A stretch of 61,359 nucleotides of DNA from Burkholderia sp. E7m39 (GCA_001319865.1 BBSL01000033.1:1-61359), one strand, 5' to 3'. Positions 17,058 to 26,361 are shown, counted from the stretch's first letter. The notes: generated from the sequence alone by a model not told the origin. Made by a program: numbers and translations.

Positions 17058-17419
17058 AGGATCGATTCGGGCAGAGTGTGCTGGGTGCGCAAGAACGCGC
17101 GGTTCGAATGGTTCGTGTGATGCCGGACGGCAGCCGCCGCCGCGCACAACCGGCGCGGCGGTGTTTCGACTGCTTGTCAGACTCTGTCACGCGGTCGGTT
17201 CGCGCAGCGCGCCTCGCATCTCGCGCCGAATCCGCCGCCATGAACTCACGAGCGAGGCGATTCGATCCACCAGACGGGCAACGCTGCGCCCAAAAAAAGA
17301 GCGCTCATTATACAAGCGGCTGCCTGACAAATAGCCCTACGTCATGGAGTTTTCCCGCATTTTCGCGGGTTTTTACAACACCGGCGGCGCGGGGCCGGCG
17401 GTGTCGAAACGACACGCGA
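17058..17419. other. Intergenic region upstream of dacC
   Basis: This 362-base region has no gene I can support. It contains a minus-strand TATAAT (17307-17312) that could drive dacC, though without a clear -35. It also holds a plus-strand terminator-like hairpin at 17354-17374 that serves no annotated plus-strand gene. Confidence 0.5.
17354..17374 (+). terminator. Orphan rho-independent terminator, plus strand
   Basis: CCCGC-ATTTTC-GCGGG followed by TTTTT. The T-run is only on the plus strand, yet both flanking genes run on the minus strand. It may end an unannotated small transcript, or the match may be accidental. Confidence 0.5.
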
Positions 17420-18076
17420 TCAGCGCCAGGCGTCGACGATGATGCGCTTGAGAATGTGCAGCTTGCGATGCAGAAAATGCTCGGCGCCCGGAATCACGAC
17501 GACGGGCAGTTCCTGCGGCGCCGCCCAGTCGAACACCGACTGGATGGGCACGGTGTCGTCGATTTCGCCGTGAATCACCAGCGTGTTTTCGGGCACGGGC
17601 GCGACTTCCCAGCGGCTCGCCGCCGTGCCGACGAACACGATGCGCTCGATGTCCTTGCCTTCTTCCCGCAGCCGCGCCGCGACATGCGACAGCACGAACG
17701 TGCCGAACGAAAAGCCCGCCAGCACGAGCGGCAGATCGGCGTAACCTGGTTGCGCGCGCATGTGGTCGAGCACGGCGCGCAGATCGTCGCGCTCGCCGAC
17801 GCCCGCGTCGTGCGTGCCTTCCGTCTGTCCGACGCCGCGAAAATTCGAGCGATACGTGACGTAGTTCAGCTGCACCAGCGTGCGCGCTAGTGTTTGCGCG
17901 ACCTTGTTGTCCATCGAGCCGCCAAAGAGCGGATGCGGATGCGCGACGAGCGCGATGCCGCGCGGCGCGGCGCCCGCGTTGCCTTGCGCTTCGCGGCTGG
18001 CGTCGGGCACATCGACGGCGACTTCGATTTTGCCCACCGGGCCGTCGATCAGGTACTTCTGCGTGTGTACGTTCAT
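17420..18076 (-). CDS. Alpha/beta hydrolase
   Basis: A 218-residue cytosolic hydrolase. Motifs are HPHPLFGGSMDNKV near the oxyanion hole, the nucleophile elbow GFSFG, the Asp in HGEIDDTVP and the catalytic His in PGAEHFLHRKL. This is the compact CinA-neighbour/DUF-type esterase class widespread in proteobacteria, often annotated only as alpha/beta hydrolase or serine aminopeptidase-like. It is 52 bases downstream of the ferredoxin gene on the same strand. The substrate is unknown. Confidence 0.88.
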   Translation of the reverse strand: MNVHTQKYLIDGPVGKIEVAVDVPDASREAQGNAGAAPRGIALVAHPHPLFGGSMDNKVAQTLARTLVQLNYVTYRSNFRGVGQTEGTHDAGVGERDDLRAVLDHMRAQPGYADLPLVLAGFSFGTFVLSHVAARLREEGKDIERIVFVGTAASRWEVAPVPENTLVIHGEIDDTVPIQSVFDWAAPQELPVVVIPGAEHFLHRKLHILKRIIVDAWR

Positions 18077-18128
18077 CTTGTGTGTGGTCGCAGCGGGATC
18101 AGCTTGGATCAGCGTGAATGAGCGTGGA

Positions 18129-18452
18129 TCAGCGGTCGATCAGGAGCCGCTCGACGATCTTGCCGTTCGCCAGATGCGAATCGACGATTTCATCGATGTC
18201 GCTCTTGTCGACATACGTGTACCAGACGCCTTCCGGATACACGACGACGGTCGGACCTTCCTCGCAGCGGTCCAGACACCCGGACTTGTTGATGCGCACC
18301 TGCCCTGGACCGGCGAGGCCGAGCTGCTTCACGCGCTTCTTCGCATATTCCTGCATTTCCTGCGCGCCGCAGTTTGCGCAGCTCGGACGCGACGCGCCCG
18401 GTTCGCGCTGGTTCAGACAGAAAAACACGTGGTATTTGAAGAACGAATCCAT
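18129..18452 (-). CDS. Thioredoxin-like 2Fe-2S ferredoxin
   Basis: A 107-residue protein of the thioredoxin-like [2Fe-2S] ferredoxin class. Cluster cysteines are likely Cys12 (FFCLNQ), one of the CANC pair, and the SGCLDRCEEGP pair; the last motif is diagnostic. VVVYPEGVWYTYV is the conserved beta strand region. It would shuttle electrons or hold a cluster in the cytosol. It follows the VanZ gene and precedes an alpha/beta hydrolase on the same strand. The partner enzyme is unknown. Confidence 0.9.
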   Translation of the reverse strand: MDSFFKYHVFFCLNQREPGASRPSCANCGAQEMQEYAKKRVKQLGLAGPGQVRINKSGCLDRCEEGPTVVVYPEGVWYTYVDKSDIDEIVDSHLANGKIVERLLIDR

Positions 18453-18618
18453 GATGGTGTGTGAGATTTCGGTCGGCGCGGCATGTCGCGCAGTGCGCAG
18501 CCTGCCGCGAGCAGGGACGAGAGGTTCCGCCGATTATAACGACGGGGCTGCGACACCGCAGAACGCTGGCCCGGCACGGCGCACGGCCCGCGGCGCGCGG
18601 CGCCACGCAACGCGCGCA

Positions 18619-19779
18619 TCAGCCGCGCGAGCCGCGTCTGCTGGCGAGCAATGCGCGTTCCGCCGACAGCGCGACCCACACGAGCGCCGCATACGGCCAC
18701 ATCCACGCGAGCCAGCGCGCAAGCCCGTTGAAATGCAGATAGCGGCCTTGCCGCCAGTCGGCGAGCACGACGTCGAAGTACGGATTCACGGGCAGCAGAT
18801 TGACGAACAGGAGCGACACGACGAGCGCCGCGGCCGCCACCGCCACACGCGAGCGGCGCGGCAGCTTGCGCGCGAGCAACATCGCGCCAAAGCCGGCGGC
18901 AAGGCCGATCAGCCCGCCCGGCGTCGCCCAGTTGAACGCGAGCCCCGATTGCGACTGCAGAAACGTCGCGCCCGTCTTGACGATGAGCGTCGCGACAACG
19001 AACGCGATCAGGAGGCGCACGCGCGGCGCGCGCTCGCGCATCGGCAGCGTGGCGAGCGCGCCCGCGGCCAGCAGGTTCAGCGCGGCGATCACGGCTTCCC
19101 ACGCGTCGTCGGGCATCCATGCGGCGGCGCGATCCGCCCACGCCTGCACGTGCCACACGGCGGGCGCCCATGCGAGCAGCGCGTCCTGCATCGACGGATC
19201 GAAGCGCTGCCACAATTCGCGCGGCCACGTGCCGAGGCCGAACAGCAGCGGCGACGGATACATCGTCGCGAACGGCCACAACGCCGCAAGTCCGATGACG
19301 GCCGTGCTGTCGCGCTCGAACCAGAGAAAGCGCATGCGCCGCAGCATGCCGCGATCGAGCAGCGCGCCCGTCAACGGCGACATCGCGGTCGCGCCGAGCA
19401 AGGCGCCCAGCGCGTTCGCGGCGAGATCGAGATTCGATGCGACGCGCGTCGGCAGGTATGTCTGCACGGCTTCCATCAGGCCCGACAGCAGCGTGCCGAG
19501 CCCGAACGCGAACGCGACGGCAATCGCGCCGCGCCAGCGCGGATACACAGCCAGCACGACGAGCGCGCCGAACGGGATGTAGCCGAGCACGTTCGTCACG
19601 ACATCGAATGCCGTCAGATACTGCGGGACGGGATCGAACAGATAGTCGAGGGGACCAATGCCGAGCGAGCGCCAGCCATAGAAGGGATACCACGACCCAT
19701 AGGCGATCAGTGCCGCATACAGCACCACCGCCTGCCTCGCAAACGCCGACGGACGGCGCTGCCACGGCTTGTCAGCCAT
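18619..19779 (-). CDS. VanZ-like membrane protein
   Basis: A 386-residue polytopic inner-membrane protein with about nine to ten hydrophobic helices. The N-terminal third carries the VanZ pattern (VLYAALIAYGSWYPF, DVVTNVLGYIPFGALVVL, LMEAVQTYLPTRVASNLDLAANALGALLGA). Family members were named for teicoplanin resistance, but the function is generally undefined. It begins 30 bases after the MCE lipoprotein stop and probably belongs to the same leftward transcript. A link to envelope lipid handling is inference from position. Confidence 0.85.
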   Translation of the reverse strand: MADKPWQRRPSAFARQAVVLYAALIAYGSWYPFYGWRSLGIGPLDYLFDPVPQYLTAFDVVTNVLGYIPFGALVVLAVYPRWRGAIAVAFAFGLGTLLSGLMEAVQTYLPTRVASNLDLAANALGALLGATAMSPLTGALLDRGMLRRMRFLWFERDSTAVIGLAALWPFATMYPSPLLFGLGTWPRELWQRFDPSMQDALLAWAPAVWHVQAWADRAAAWMPDDAWEAVIAALNLLAAGALATLPMRERAPRVRLLIAFVVATLIVKTGATFLQSQSGLAFNWATPGGLIGLAAGFGAMLLARKLPRRSRVAVAAAALVVSLLFVNLLPVNPYFDVVLADWRQGRYLHFNGLARWLAWMWPYAALVWVALSAERALLASRRGSRG

Positions 19780-19809
19780 CCGGCGCTCCCGGAGCGGCGC
19801 GGCGAACCG

Positions 19810-20436
19810 TCATTGCTGCGCGACGAGCGCCTGCACGCCGAGCCACGCGGAAATCTGCGCGACGAGATCGTCGGTGGCGGCGGCGAGCGCGCGCGCGCCG
19901 CCCGCGGCATCGGCCGAGCTCGCGGGCGCGCGCGCGATGAAGGTGCGCTGCCCGACCACCTTGCCGTCGACGAACAGCGTCGTGCGCGCCGTCACCGAAC
20001 CGTGGCTCTCGGACCGACCGTCGAAATCCTGCTCGAACTCGTCGAGATCCACCTTCAGCACGGGCGCGGACACGCCGTCGCCGCCCGTCAGCACGGTACC
20101 GCGCGACGACAGCGCGTTGCGCAGGCGCTGCGTCACCAGTTGCGCGGGCGGCATCGTCCAGTGGCTGGTCGCGTACGAGGCGGTTTGCTGCGAGTCCGCA
20201 TACGACAGCCGATAGATCAGCTTGTCGGAGCCGAGCGTCGGGGGCGCCGTGACTTCGAGCACCTTGATGGCCGGCATCGTGCCCGTGCTGGCGGGCAGCG
20301 GCGGCGGGCCGAGGTCGTAGCGGATGTCGGCGAGCGCGGCGGGATTGCCCGCGCAGCCCGCCAGCGCGCCGAGCGCGAGCAGCAGAATGGCGAGCGCCGC
20401 GCGGGAAGTGAAAAGACGGTTGATCGAGCGTGTCAT
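19810..20436 (-). CDS. MCE-associated auxiliary lipoprotein (PqiC-like)
   Basis: A 208-residue lipoprotein: signal peptide with lipobox LAGC (Cys28), then a domain with LGPPPLPAS, APPTLGSDKLIYRLSYAD and SHWTMPPAQLVTQRLRNALS. These fit the ABC-type transport auxiliary lipoprotein family. It should sit on the inner leaflet of the outer membrane and connect with the MCE protein. It is the fourth gene of the Mla-like operon, 18 bases after the MCE gene. Confidence 0.88.
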   Translation of the reverse strand: MTRSINRLFTSRAALAILLLALGALAGCAGNPAALADIRYDLGPPPLPASTGTMPAIKVLEVTAPPTLGSDKLIYRLSYADSQQTASYATSHWTMPPAQLVTQRLRNALSSRGTVLTGGDGVSAPVLKVDLDEFEQDFDGRSESHGSVTARTTLFVDGKVVGQRTFIARAPASSADAAGGARALAAATDDLVAQISAWLGVQALVAQQ

Positions 20437-20454
20437 GCTGTATTTCCTTGAAAT

Positions 20455-21423
20455 TCATTTCGCGGCGCGCGCCGACGGCGCGGGCCACACGAAGCCCGGC
20501 TCGCCGGGTCCGGGCGCCGGGCGCGGCGCACCGAACAGCACGCTGTTGGGCGCCTCGTTGAACGTATCGGCGGCGCGATCGACGGAACGCACGGCCGTGC
20601 GCACATCGTCGGCCAGCGAGTTGACGCGCGGCAGCGTGTCGTAACCGACACGCGCCGAGATGTCCTGCAGGGTCGCGTTCATCGCCGTGAGCGCGGTGCC
20701 CGCCTGCTGCGCGGCCGTGCCGACCTTGTTCAGCGTGCCTTCGAGCGGACCGTCCGGACGATTCAGGCTGGTGATCATCCGGTTCGTCGACGCCAGCGTC
20801 TCGTCCAGCTGGCTGAGCGTGTTCGGCAGCTTGCCGACGGCCGGGCCCATCTGTGCCGTGAGCGTCGCGACGCCGTCGGCGGCGTGCTGCAGGCTCGACG
20901 CCGTCGACATCAGCTGGTCGCGCATTTCCGGCGACAGCAGCGCGTCGACGTCGCGCACGGTCTTTTCGATCTGCCGCAGCAGCACGTCGCCGCGCGCCTG
21001 CAGCTGATCGAACAGGCCCGGACGCATCGGCAGCTGCGCCACGTTCTTCGCGGACGACGCCAGCGGCGTCAGATCGCGCCCCGTATCGTCGAGCTGGACG
21101 AACGCGAGACCCGTCACGCCCTGCAGTCCGAGCGTGCCGAAGGTCGAATGCGTGATGGGCGCGTTCTTGTCGACGAGAATCCGGATCAGAATCTGCCCCG
21201 GATGCGTACGATCGAACTTGATCGACTGCACCTTGCCGACGTCCAGGCCGCGATATCGTACCGCAGCATCCGGGTACAGGCCCGTGACATTGGTTCGTGC
21301 AATCAGATCGAAGGGGATGCGCACCGATCGGTCCACGTTGAACAAAAATGCCGCCACGGCGATCGCGACCACCATCACGACGGTGAAGAGCCCGGCCCAG
21401 AAGGCGTGTGATTTGTTTTCCAT
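20455..21423 (-). CDS. MlaD-like MCE domain protein
   Basis: A 322-residue periplasmic protein anchored by one N-terminal helix (WAGLFTVVMVVAIAVAAFLFNV). One MCE domain follows at about residues 38-120 (GLYPDAAVRYRGLDVGKV, ILIRILVDKNAPIT), then about 180 residues of helical/coiled-coil sequence ending in a Pro-rich tail. It is longer than E. coli MlaD (about 180 residues) and is the type that pairs with a PqiC-like lipoprotein. It would form a lipid-binding ring or tunnel between membranes, fed by the adjacent permease and ATPase. Confidence 0.9.
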   Translation of the reverse strand: MENKSHAFWAGLFTVVMVVAIAVAAFLFNVDRSVRIPFDLIARTNVTGLYPDAAVRYRGLDVGKVQSIKFDRTHPGQILIRILVDKNAPITHSTFGTLGLQGVTGLAFVQLDDTGRDLTPLASSAKNVAQLPMRPGLFDQLQARGDVLLRQIEKTVRDVDALLSPEMRDQLMSTASSLQHAADGVATLTAQMGPAVGKLPNTLSQLDETLASTNRMITSLNRPDGPLEGTLNKVGTAAQQAGTALTAMNATLQDISARVGYDTLPRVNSLADDVRTAVRSVDRAADTFNEAPNSVLFGAPRPAPGPGEPGFVWPAPSARAAK

Positions 21424-21592
21424 TGTCAGGTTCCCTGGTTCGCCGCAGCGATCCCGTTTGCATCACGGCGCAACTCGCGTCGAAGCGCGCGTCGGACCGC
21501 GCGATGCGCTGCGCATGCGCCCGTCACGCGGCCGCGCTGCGCCTGCTGTCGGTCGAGGCCGCGCTCGCGCAGGCGGCGTGCAGGGTCGGCGC

Positions 21593-22483
21593 TCACAGCG
21601 CGGTGCGCAGCGGAATCGCTTCCGCGGCGGGCTCCAGCGCTTCCGCCGGCAGCTTCGCGCGCCGCTCCGGCGACAAACCCTGCAACGCGAGCCGCCCGCG
21701 CAGCCCGAGAAAATACTCGCGGATGAAGGGGTGATCGTATCCCGCCACCTCTTCGACGGGCGCCGCCACGATGACCTTGCGGTCCGCGATCACGGCCACG
21801 CGCGTGGACAGCGCGACCATCGTGTCGAGGTCGTGCGTCACCATCACGACAGTCAGCCCGAGCGCGCGATGCAACGCGCTGATCAGCTCGACGAATTCGT
21901 CGGAAGCCTGCGGATCGAGGCCCGCCGTCGGCTCGTCGAGAAACAGCAGTTCCGGTTCGAGCGCAATCGCGCGCGCAATGCCGACGCGCTTGACCATCCC
22001 GCCGGACAGCGCCGCCGGCATCTTCGACGCGTTCTTGCACGGCAGCCCGACCATTTCGAGCTTCAGCATCACGATGTCGCGCAGCAGGTCTTCGGGCACC
22101 TTGCCGAGTTCGCGCAGCGGCTGCGCGATGTTGTCGAACACCGACAGCGACGAAAACAGCGCGCCGTGCTGGAACAGCATGCCGGAGCGCACGCGCATCA
22201 GGCGCGCTTCGTCCTTGTCGAGTTCGGACATGTCTTCGCCGAACACCTTGATCGTGCCCGACGTGGGCTTTTCGAGGCCGAGTATCTGGCGCATCAGCGT
22301 CGTCTTGCCGGAGCCCGAGCCGCCGACGATCGACACGATCTCGCCGCGCCGCACGTCGAAATCCAGATGCTGATGCACGACGTTGCGGCCGTAGCGCTTG
22401 GTGAGATTGCGCACCTCGATCACGGTTTCGGCGATCTGCGGCAGCGGCTGGTCCCGCACGGCGGTAGTGAGCGGCGCAATCAT
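21593..22483 (-). CDS. MlaF-like ABC ATPase for phospholipid transport
   Basis: A 296-residue ATPase: Walker A GGSGSGKTT, signature LSGGMVKRVGIARAI (the GGM variant typical of MlaF), Walker B LLFLDEPTAGLDP and switch His in VTHDLDTM. I use ATG 22481-22483 (MIAPLTTAV), which overlaps the permease stop by four bases; the open frame further upstream is a shadow of the permease gene. The C-terminal tail (LRGRLALQGLSPERRAKL) extends past the core. It energises lipid movement by the MlaE-like permease. Confidence 0.93.
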   Translation of the reverse strand: MIAPLTTAVRDQPLPQIAETVIEVRNLTKRYGRNVVHQHLDFDVRRGEIVSIVGGSGSGKTTLMRQILGLEKPTSGTIKVFGEDMSELDKDEARLMRVRSGMLFQHGALFSSLSVFDNIAQPLRELGKVPEDLLRDIVMLKLEMVGLPCKNASKMPAALSGGMVKRVGIARAIALEPELLFLDEPTAGLDPQASDEFVELISALHRALGLTVVMVTHDLDTMVALSTRVAVIADRKVIVAAPVEEVAGYDHPFIREYFLGLRGRLALQGLSPERRAKLPAEALEPAAEAIPLRTAL

Positions 22484-23619
22484 GACAACCCCACGTTCTG
22501 AAAGAGAATCGCGAATACGGCGTCGGCGAGAATCACGACGGTGATCGACGTGACGACCGAGGTCGTCGTGCCTTCGCCGAGACTCTGCGAATTGGCCTTG
22601 ATGCGAAAGCCGAAGTGACAGCCGACGATCGCGATCAGCATGCCGAACACCATGCCCTTGCCGAGACCGATCCACAAGTTCGCGACGGGCACCACGCCCG
22701 GCAGCGCGCGCGCGAAGTACGACATGTCGATCTGCAGCACGATCTTGGCGGCGAGCGCGCCGCCCACCAGCGAGACGATATTGGTCCACATCACGAGCAG
22801 CGGCATCGCAAGGGACAGCGCCAGCACGCGCGGCAAGATGAGACGCAGGCCGTGCGGGATGCCCATCACGCGCATTGCGTCGAGTTCTTCCGTCACGCGC
22901 ATCACGCCGATCTGCGCGGTGATCGCCGAACCGGAACGTCCCGCCACGAGAATGGCCGAGAGCACGGGCCCAAGCTCTCGCAACACCGACATCCCCAGAA
23001 TGTTCACGATGAACTGGTTCGCGCCAAAGAGCCGCAACTGCTGCGCGGACAGATAGCTCAGCACGATGCCGATCAGAAACGCGACGAGCGCCGTGATGGG
23101 CAGCGCCTGCGTGCCCGCGCTATAGACGTTCGCCGAAATCTCCTTCCACGGCGCGAGCTTCGGATTGCGCGCGATCGCCAGCAGATCGAGGATCACGCGA
23201 CCGAACATCGCCACGCCGCCGTACAGATGCTCGAAGAACGCGAAGATGCCGAGCCCGAGCTGCGTGAACGGATCGAAGCGTTGCACGGGCTCGGGGTTTT
23301 CGCGCGCGGTGTCGAGCAGCGCGATGCGGTCGAAGATGTCGCGCTGCGTGTCGTTCAGCGCGACGAGATCGGCGGGCAGCTTGTAGCCCCACACGCGCCA
23401 CAATGCCTGGCCGCCCACATGATCCATCCGCTCGACCCGCGACAGATCCCACTGCGCCACCTGCGCGCGGCTGTCGATCAGCTCGCGCAGACGCGGCAGC
23501 GCCTTTCCGTGCAAGCGGTCGCGAGCGAGCGCGAGCGCCGTCCACTGGCCCGACAGGCGGACGATCTTGCCCCGGCTGCCTGCCGCGACTTCGAGTCCGG
23601 GAGGAGTGTCGTAGTTCAA
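22480..23619 (-). CDS. MlaE-like permease with fused STAS-like domain
   Basis: A 379-residue inner-membrane permease. The first roughly 115 residues resemble an MlaB-type STAS domain (KIVRLSGQWTALALARDRL, WDLSRVERMDHVGGQALWRVWG), and the rest is a MlaE domain (QALPITALVAFLIGIVLSYLSAQQLRLFGAN, LGPVLSAILVAGRSGSAITAQIGVMRVTEELDAM). The fusion replaces a separate mlaB. It is the first gene of the operon permease-ATPase-MCE-lipoprotein(-VanZ). The system probably helps keep outer-membrane lipid asymmetry. Confidence 0.93.
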   Translation of the reverse strand: MNYDTPPGLEVAAGSRGKIVRLSGQWTALALARDRLHGKALPRLRELIDSRAQVAQWDLSRVERMDHVGGQALWRVWGYKLPADLVALNDTQRDIFDRIALLDTARENPEPVQRFDPFTQLGLGIFAFFEHLYGGVAMFGRVILDLLAIARNPKLAPWKEISANVYSAGTQALPITALVAFLIGIVLSYLSAQQLRLFGANQFIVNILGMSVLRELGPVLSAILVAGRSGSAITAQIGVMRVTEELDAMRVMGIPHGLRLILPRVLALSLAMPLLVMWTNIVSLVGGALAAKIVLQIDMSYFARALPGVVPVANLWIGLGKGMVFGMLIAIVGCHFGFRIKANSQSLGEGTTTSVVTSITVVILADAVFAILFQNVGLS

Positions 23620-23787
23620 GGATCGCTTGATGGGGTTATCGGAATAACGGGCATTGTATCGAAGGGATCGATATTGGGCCGTCGTGGACCGCCCGTGCCG
23701 GCGCGCCGTGCGTGCGGGCGCGCACGCAACCTTGGGCGCGGCAATGTCCTGCTCGCGTTGTCAGGCTCAGTGGCTAAAATACGCGTC

Positions 23788-24693
23788 ATGACTACCTCCG
23801 CCTCCTCCCAGCCGCCGGGCGACTGGCGCATCGACCGGCAGCGCGCCGTCGCGCTGTTCGGCCCGGCCGCGCACGACTGGCCGATCGAAATCGTCGAAGA
23901 GACGGGCTCGACCAATGCCGACCTGATGGCGCGCATGAAAGCGCTGCCACGCGAGGCGGGCGCGCTCGCGCGCCCGATCGTGCGCGTCGCCTATCTCCAG
24001 ACGGCGGGCCGCGGCCGGCGTGGCCGCGCCTGGTATGCCGAACCCGGCAACGCGCTGCTGTTTTCCGTGGCCTGCGTGCTGCCCGTGCCGCTCGAAGGGC
24101 TCGCGGGACTGAGCCTCGCCGTCGGCGTCGCGCTCGTCGACGGCTTGCGCTCGCTGCCCGTCGCCGGACCCGGCCAGATCGCGCTGAAATGGCCGAACGA
24201 CGTGCTGCTCGAAGGCGACAAGCTGGCCGGCATCCTGATCGAAACCGCCTGGAGCACGCCGGACGCGAGCGCTGTCGTGATCGGTATCGGCACGAACGTG
24301 AAGGGCGCGGAGGAACTCGCCGCGAAGGTCGGCGCGCTTAACGCCGACGTGCCCGCGCAGGCGCGCGGTGCGGTGCCCACGGCGCTGTCGCGCGCGCTGC
24401 CGAATGCGAATCTCACCGATACGCTCGCCGCCGAACTCAACGCGCTCGAACCGGCTTTGCAGCGTTTCGGCGCCGAAGGCTTCGCGCCGTTCCGCCAGCG
24501 CTGGAACGCCTGTCACGCCTATGCGGGCCGCGATGTGGTGCTGTTCGAGCAAGGCGTCGAAGTGGGACGCGGCGTGGCTGCCGGCGTCGACGAACTCGGA
24601 CAATTGCTGCTCGAAACGCCGGCGGGCACGCAGGCAATTGCGACGGGAGACGTATCGCTGCGTCTCGCCGACGATGGAAGCGTGACGGCATGA
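23788..24693 (+). CDS. birA: Biotin--[acetyl-CoA-carboxylase] ligase BirA
   Basis: A 301-residue ligase that forms biotinyl-AMP and biotinylates BCCP. Motifs are the STNADLM region, the biotinyl-AMP loop [17 protein letters not shown] and GIGTNV, plus a C-terminal SH3-like cap. It lacks the N-terminal winged helix of E. coli BirA, so it should be a ligase without the repressor function. ATG 23788-23790 ([13 protein letters not shown]) is chosen; the same frame is open far upstream only as a shadow of the permease. Its stop overlaps coaX by four bases. Confidence 0.95.
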   Translation: MTTSASSQPPGDWRIDRQRAVALFGPAAHDWPIEIVEETGSTNADLMARMKALPREAGALARPIVRVAYLQTAGRGRRGRAWYAEPGNALLFSVACVLPVPLEGLAGLSLAVGVALVDGLRSLPVAGPGQIALKWPNDVLLEGDKLAGILIETAWSTPDASAVVIGIGTNVKGAEELAAKVGALNADVPAQARGAVPTALSRALPNANLTDTLAAELNALEPALQRFGAEGFAPFRQRWNACHAYAGRDVVLFEQGVEVGRGVAAGVDELGQLLLETPAGTQAIATGDVSLRLADDGSVTA

Positions 24694-25571
24694 GCGCCGC
24701 GCCGTATCTGCTGATCGACGCGGGCAATAGCCGCGTCAAGTGGGCGCTGGCTCAGGAGGGTGGTACACAGACTCACTCCGGCGCGTTCGCGCACGGCGGT
24801 CAACTGGTCAAAGGTACCGGCGATCCGTTGCAATCAAGGCACGAGCCCGATTGGTCTCACCTGCCTACACCCGGTTCTGCATGGTTATCGAATGTCGCTG
24901 GAGAGGCGGTGGGGCGCCGTATCGATACGTTTATCGACCGGTATTGGCGAGATCTGCCGCGCACCATGATCCGCTCGGCCGCGCAGCAGTGCGGCGTAAC
25001 CAACGCGTACACGACGCCTTCGCAGCTCGGCAGCGATCGCTGGGCGGGAATGATCGGCGCGCGCGCCACGTTTCCGGGCGAGCCGCTGCTGATCGCGACC
25101 TTTGGCACGGCGACGACGCTCGAAGCCTTGACGGCTGACGGCGTGTTTATCGGCGGTTTGATCGCGCCGGGCTGGTCGCTGATGATGCGCTCGCTCGGCG
25201 AGAACACCGCGCAACTGCCGACGCTGGATGCGGCAGCCGCGCGCGGCCTGCTCGCCGGCAACACCGCTGGCGCCCATGAAAGTGGCGCGGCCAGGCACGC
25301 TGCGTGGTTCGCGAAGGACACGCCGCGCTCGCTGTCGTCGGGATGCGCGCTGGCTCAGGCGGGATTGATCGAGCGGATGTGGCGCGATCTGCAGGACGAA
25401 TGGCAAGTGCCCGTGCGGCTTGTGGTGAGCGGCGGCGCCGCGGGCGAGCTGACGCAGGCGCTAGCCGTGCCGTTCACGCGTCACGACTCGCTCGTGCTGG
25501 CGGGACTGGCGTTGATCGCGGCGCAAGCCCGCGATCGGGCCGGTCCCGCGACCGACACGCGCCCGGCTTGA
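24690..25571 (+). CDS. coaX: Type III pantothenate kinase CoaX
   Basis: A 293-residue ASKHA-fold kinase for the first step of CoA synthesis. The ATP-binding [11 protein letters not shown] opens the protein; [22 protein letters not shown] and [26 protein letters not shown] are the pantothenate-site and second Asp/Thr regions. [11 protein letters not shown] is near the C-terminus. It overlaps birA by four bases (ATGA), a pairing common in beta-proteobacteria. Type III kinases are insensitive to CoA feedback (family knowledge). Confidence 0.95.
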   Translation: MSAAPYLLIDAGNSRVKWALAQEGGTQTHSGAFAHGGQLVKGTGDPLQSRHEPDWSHLPTPGSAWLSNVAGEAVGRRIDTFIDRYWRDLPRTMIRSAAQQCGVTNAYTTPSQLGSDRWAGMIGARATFPGEPLLIATFGTATTLEALTADGVFIGGLIAPGWSLMMRSLGENTAQLPTLDAAAARGLLAGNTAGAHESGAARHAAWFAKDTPRSLSSGCALAQAGLIERMWRDLQDEWQVPVRLVVSGGAAGELTQALAVPFTRHDSLVLAGLALIAAQARDRAGPATDTRPA

Positions 25572-25609
25572 ACGCCGGGCCAACGAACAAGCAAGCTGGA
25601 GAAATTTGC

Positions 25610-25852
25610 ATGATGCTGCGCTGGCTACTCGCCCTGCTGTTGCTCGCCAACATCCTCGCATTCGTCACGATGCGCGGGCTGTTCGGCCCATCGCCCGCCG
25701 CCGGGCCGCGCGAGCCGAATCATCTGAACCGCCAGGTTCGTCCGGATCAATTACGCGTGCAGCCGATGGCCGCGGCCGATGCGACGGAGCTGGCCGTGGT
25801 CGGCGGTCCGGCGCCCATTGCGCCGATCGCCGCTTCGGCGCTGCGTCAATAA
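25610..25852 (+). CDS. Small single-pass membrane protein after coaX
   Basis: An 80-residue protein with one N-terminal membrane helix (MLRWLLALLLLANILAFVTM), then a Pro/Ala-rich periplasmic part with REPNHLNRQVRPDQLRVQPM. That linker looks like the one preceding the SPOR domain in proteins often found after coaX in this family, but here the protein stops before any SPOR domain. GGAG lies nine bases before the ATG. It probably belongs to the birA-coaX transcript. Function unknown. Confidence 0.75.
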   Translation: MMLRWLLALLLLANILAFVTMRGLFGPSPAAGPREPNHLNRQVRPDQLRVQPMAAADATELAVVGGPAPIAPIAASALRQ

Positions 25853-25878
25853 CCCGCTTCGACGCCGCGCCCAGGCGC

Positions 25879-26361
25879 TCAACCTTGGGCGCGCACCTTC
25901 TTCAGCAGCGCGGTGGTCGAGCGGTCGTGCTCGAACGGAATCGCCAGCGCCCTGCCGCCCCAGCCGCGCACGAGCGCCGATTCCGGCAGCTTGTCCATGT
26001 CGTAGTCGCCGCCTTTCACGAGCACGTCGGGATGCAGCGCCTCGATCAGCGCGACGGGCGTCTGCTCCTCGAAGCACACCACCCAGTCGACGCTTTCCAG
26101 CGCCGCCAGCAGCGCCATCCGGTCGGCTTCGTTGTTGATCGGCCGGTCGTCGCCCTTGCCGAGCATGCGCACGGAGGCGTCGCTATTCACGCCGACGATC
26201 AGCGTCGCGCCCAGCGCCTTTGCATCGGCGAGATACGTGACGTGCCCGCGATGCAGGATGTCGAAGACGCCGTTCGTGAAGACCACGGGGCCTGTCAGCG
26301 ACGGACGAAGTTGCGCGAGGGCATCGCGCGTCATGAGCTTGCGTTCGAAGGTAGCGGCCAT
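25879..26361 (-). CDS. rfaE2: D-glycero-beta-D-manno-heptose 1-phosphate adenylyltransferase
   Basis: A 160-residue nucleotidyltransferase that makes ADP-heptose for the LPS inner core. The HIGH-like motif is TNGVFDILHRGHVTYLADAKALG; VGVNSDASVRMLGKGDDRPIN and the late DRSTTALLKKV match the C-terminal half of E. coli HldE. It is therefore the stand-alone RfaE2/HldC form, and the heptokinase half is not in this window. It converges with the coaX transcript. The gene upstream on the same strand is separated by the terminator at 26490-26534. Confidence 0.94.
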   Translation of the reverse strand: MAATFERKLMTRDALAQLRPSLTGPVVFTNGVFDILHRGHVTYLADAKALGATLIVGVNSDASVRMLGKGDDRPINNEADRMALLAALESVDWVVCFEEQTPVALIEALHPDVLVKGGDYDMDKLPESALVRGWGGRALAIPFEHDRSTTALLKKVRAQG

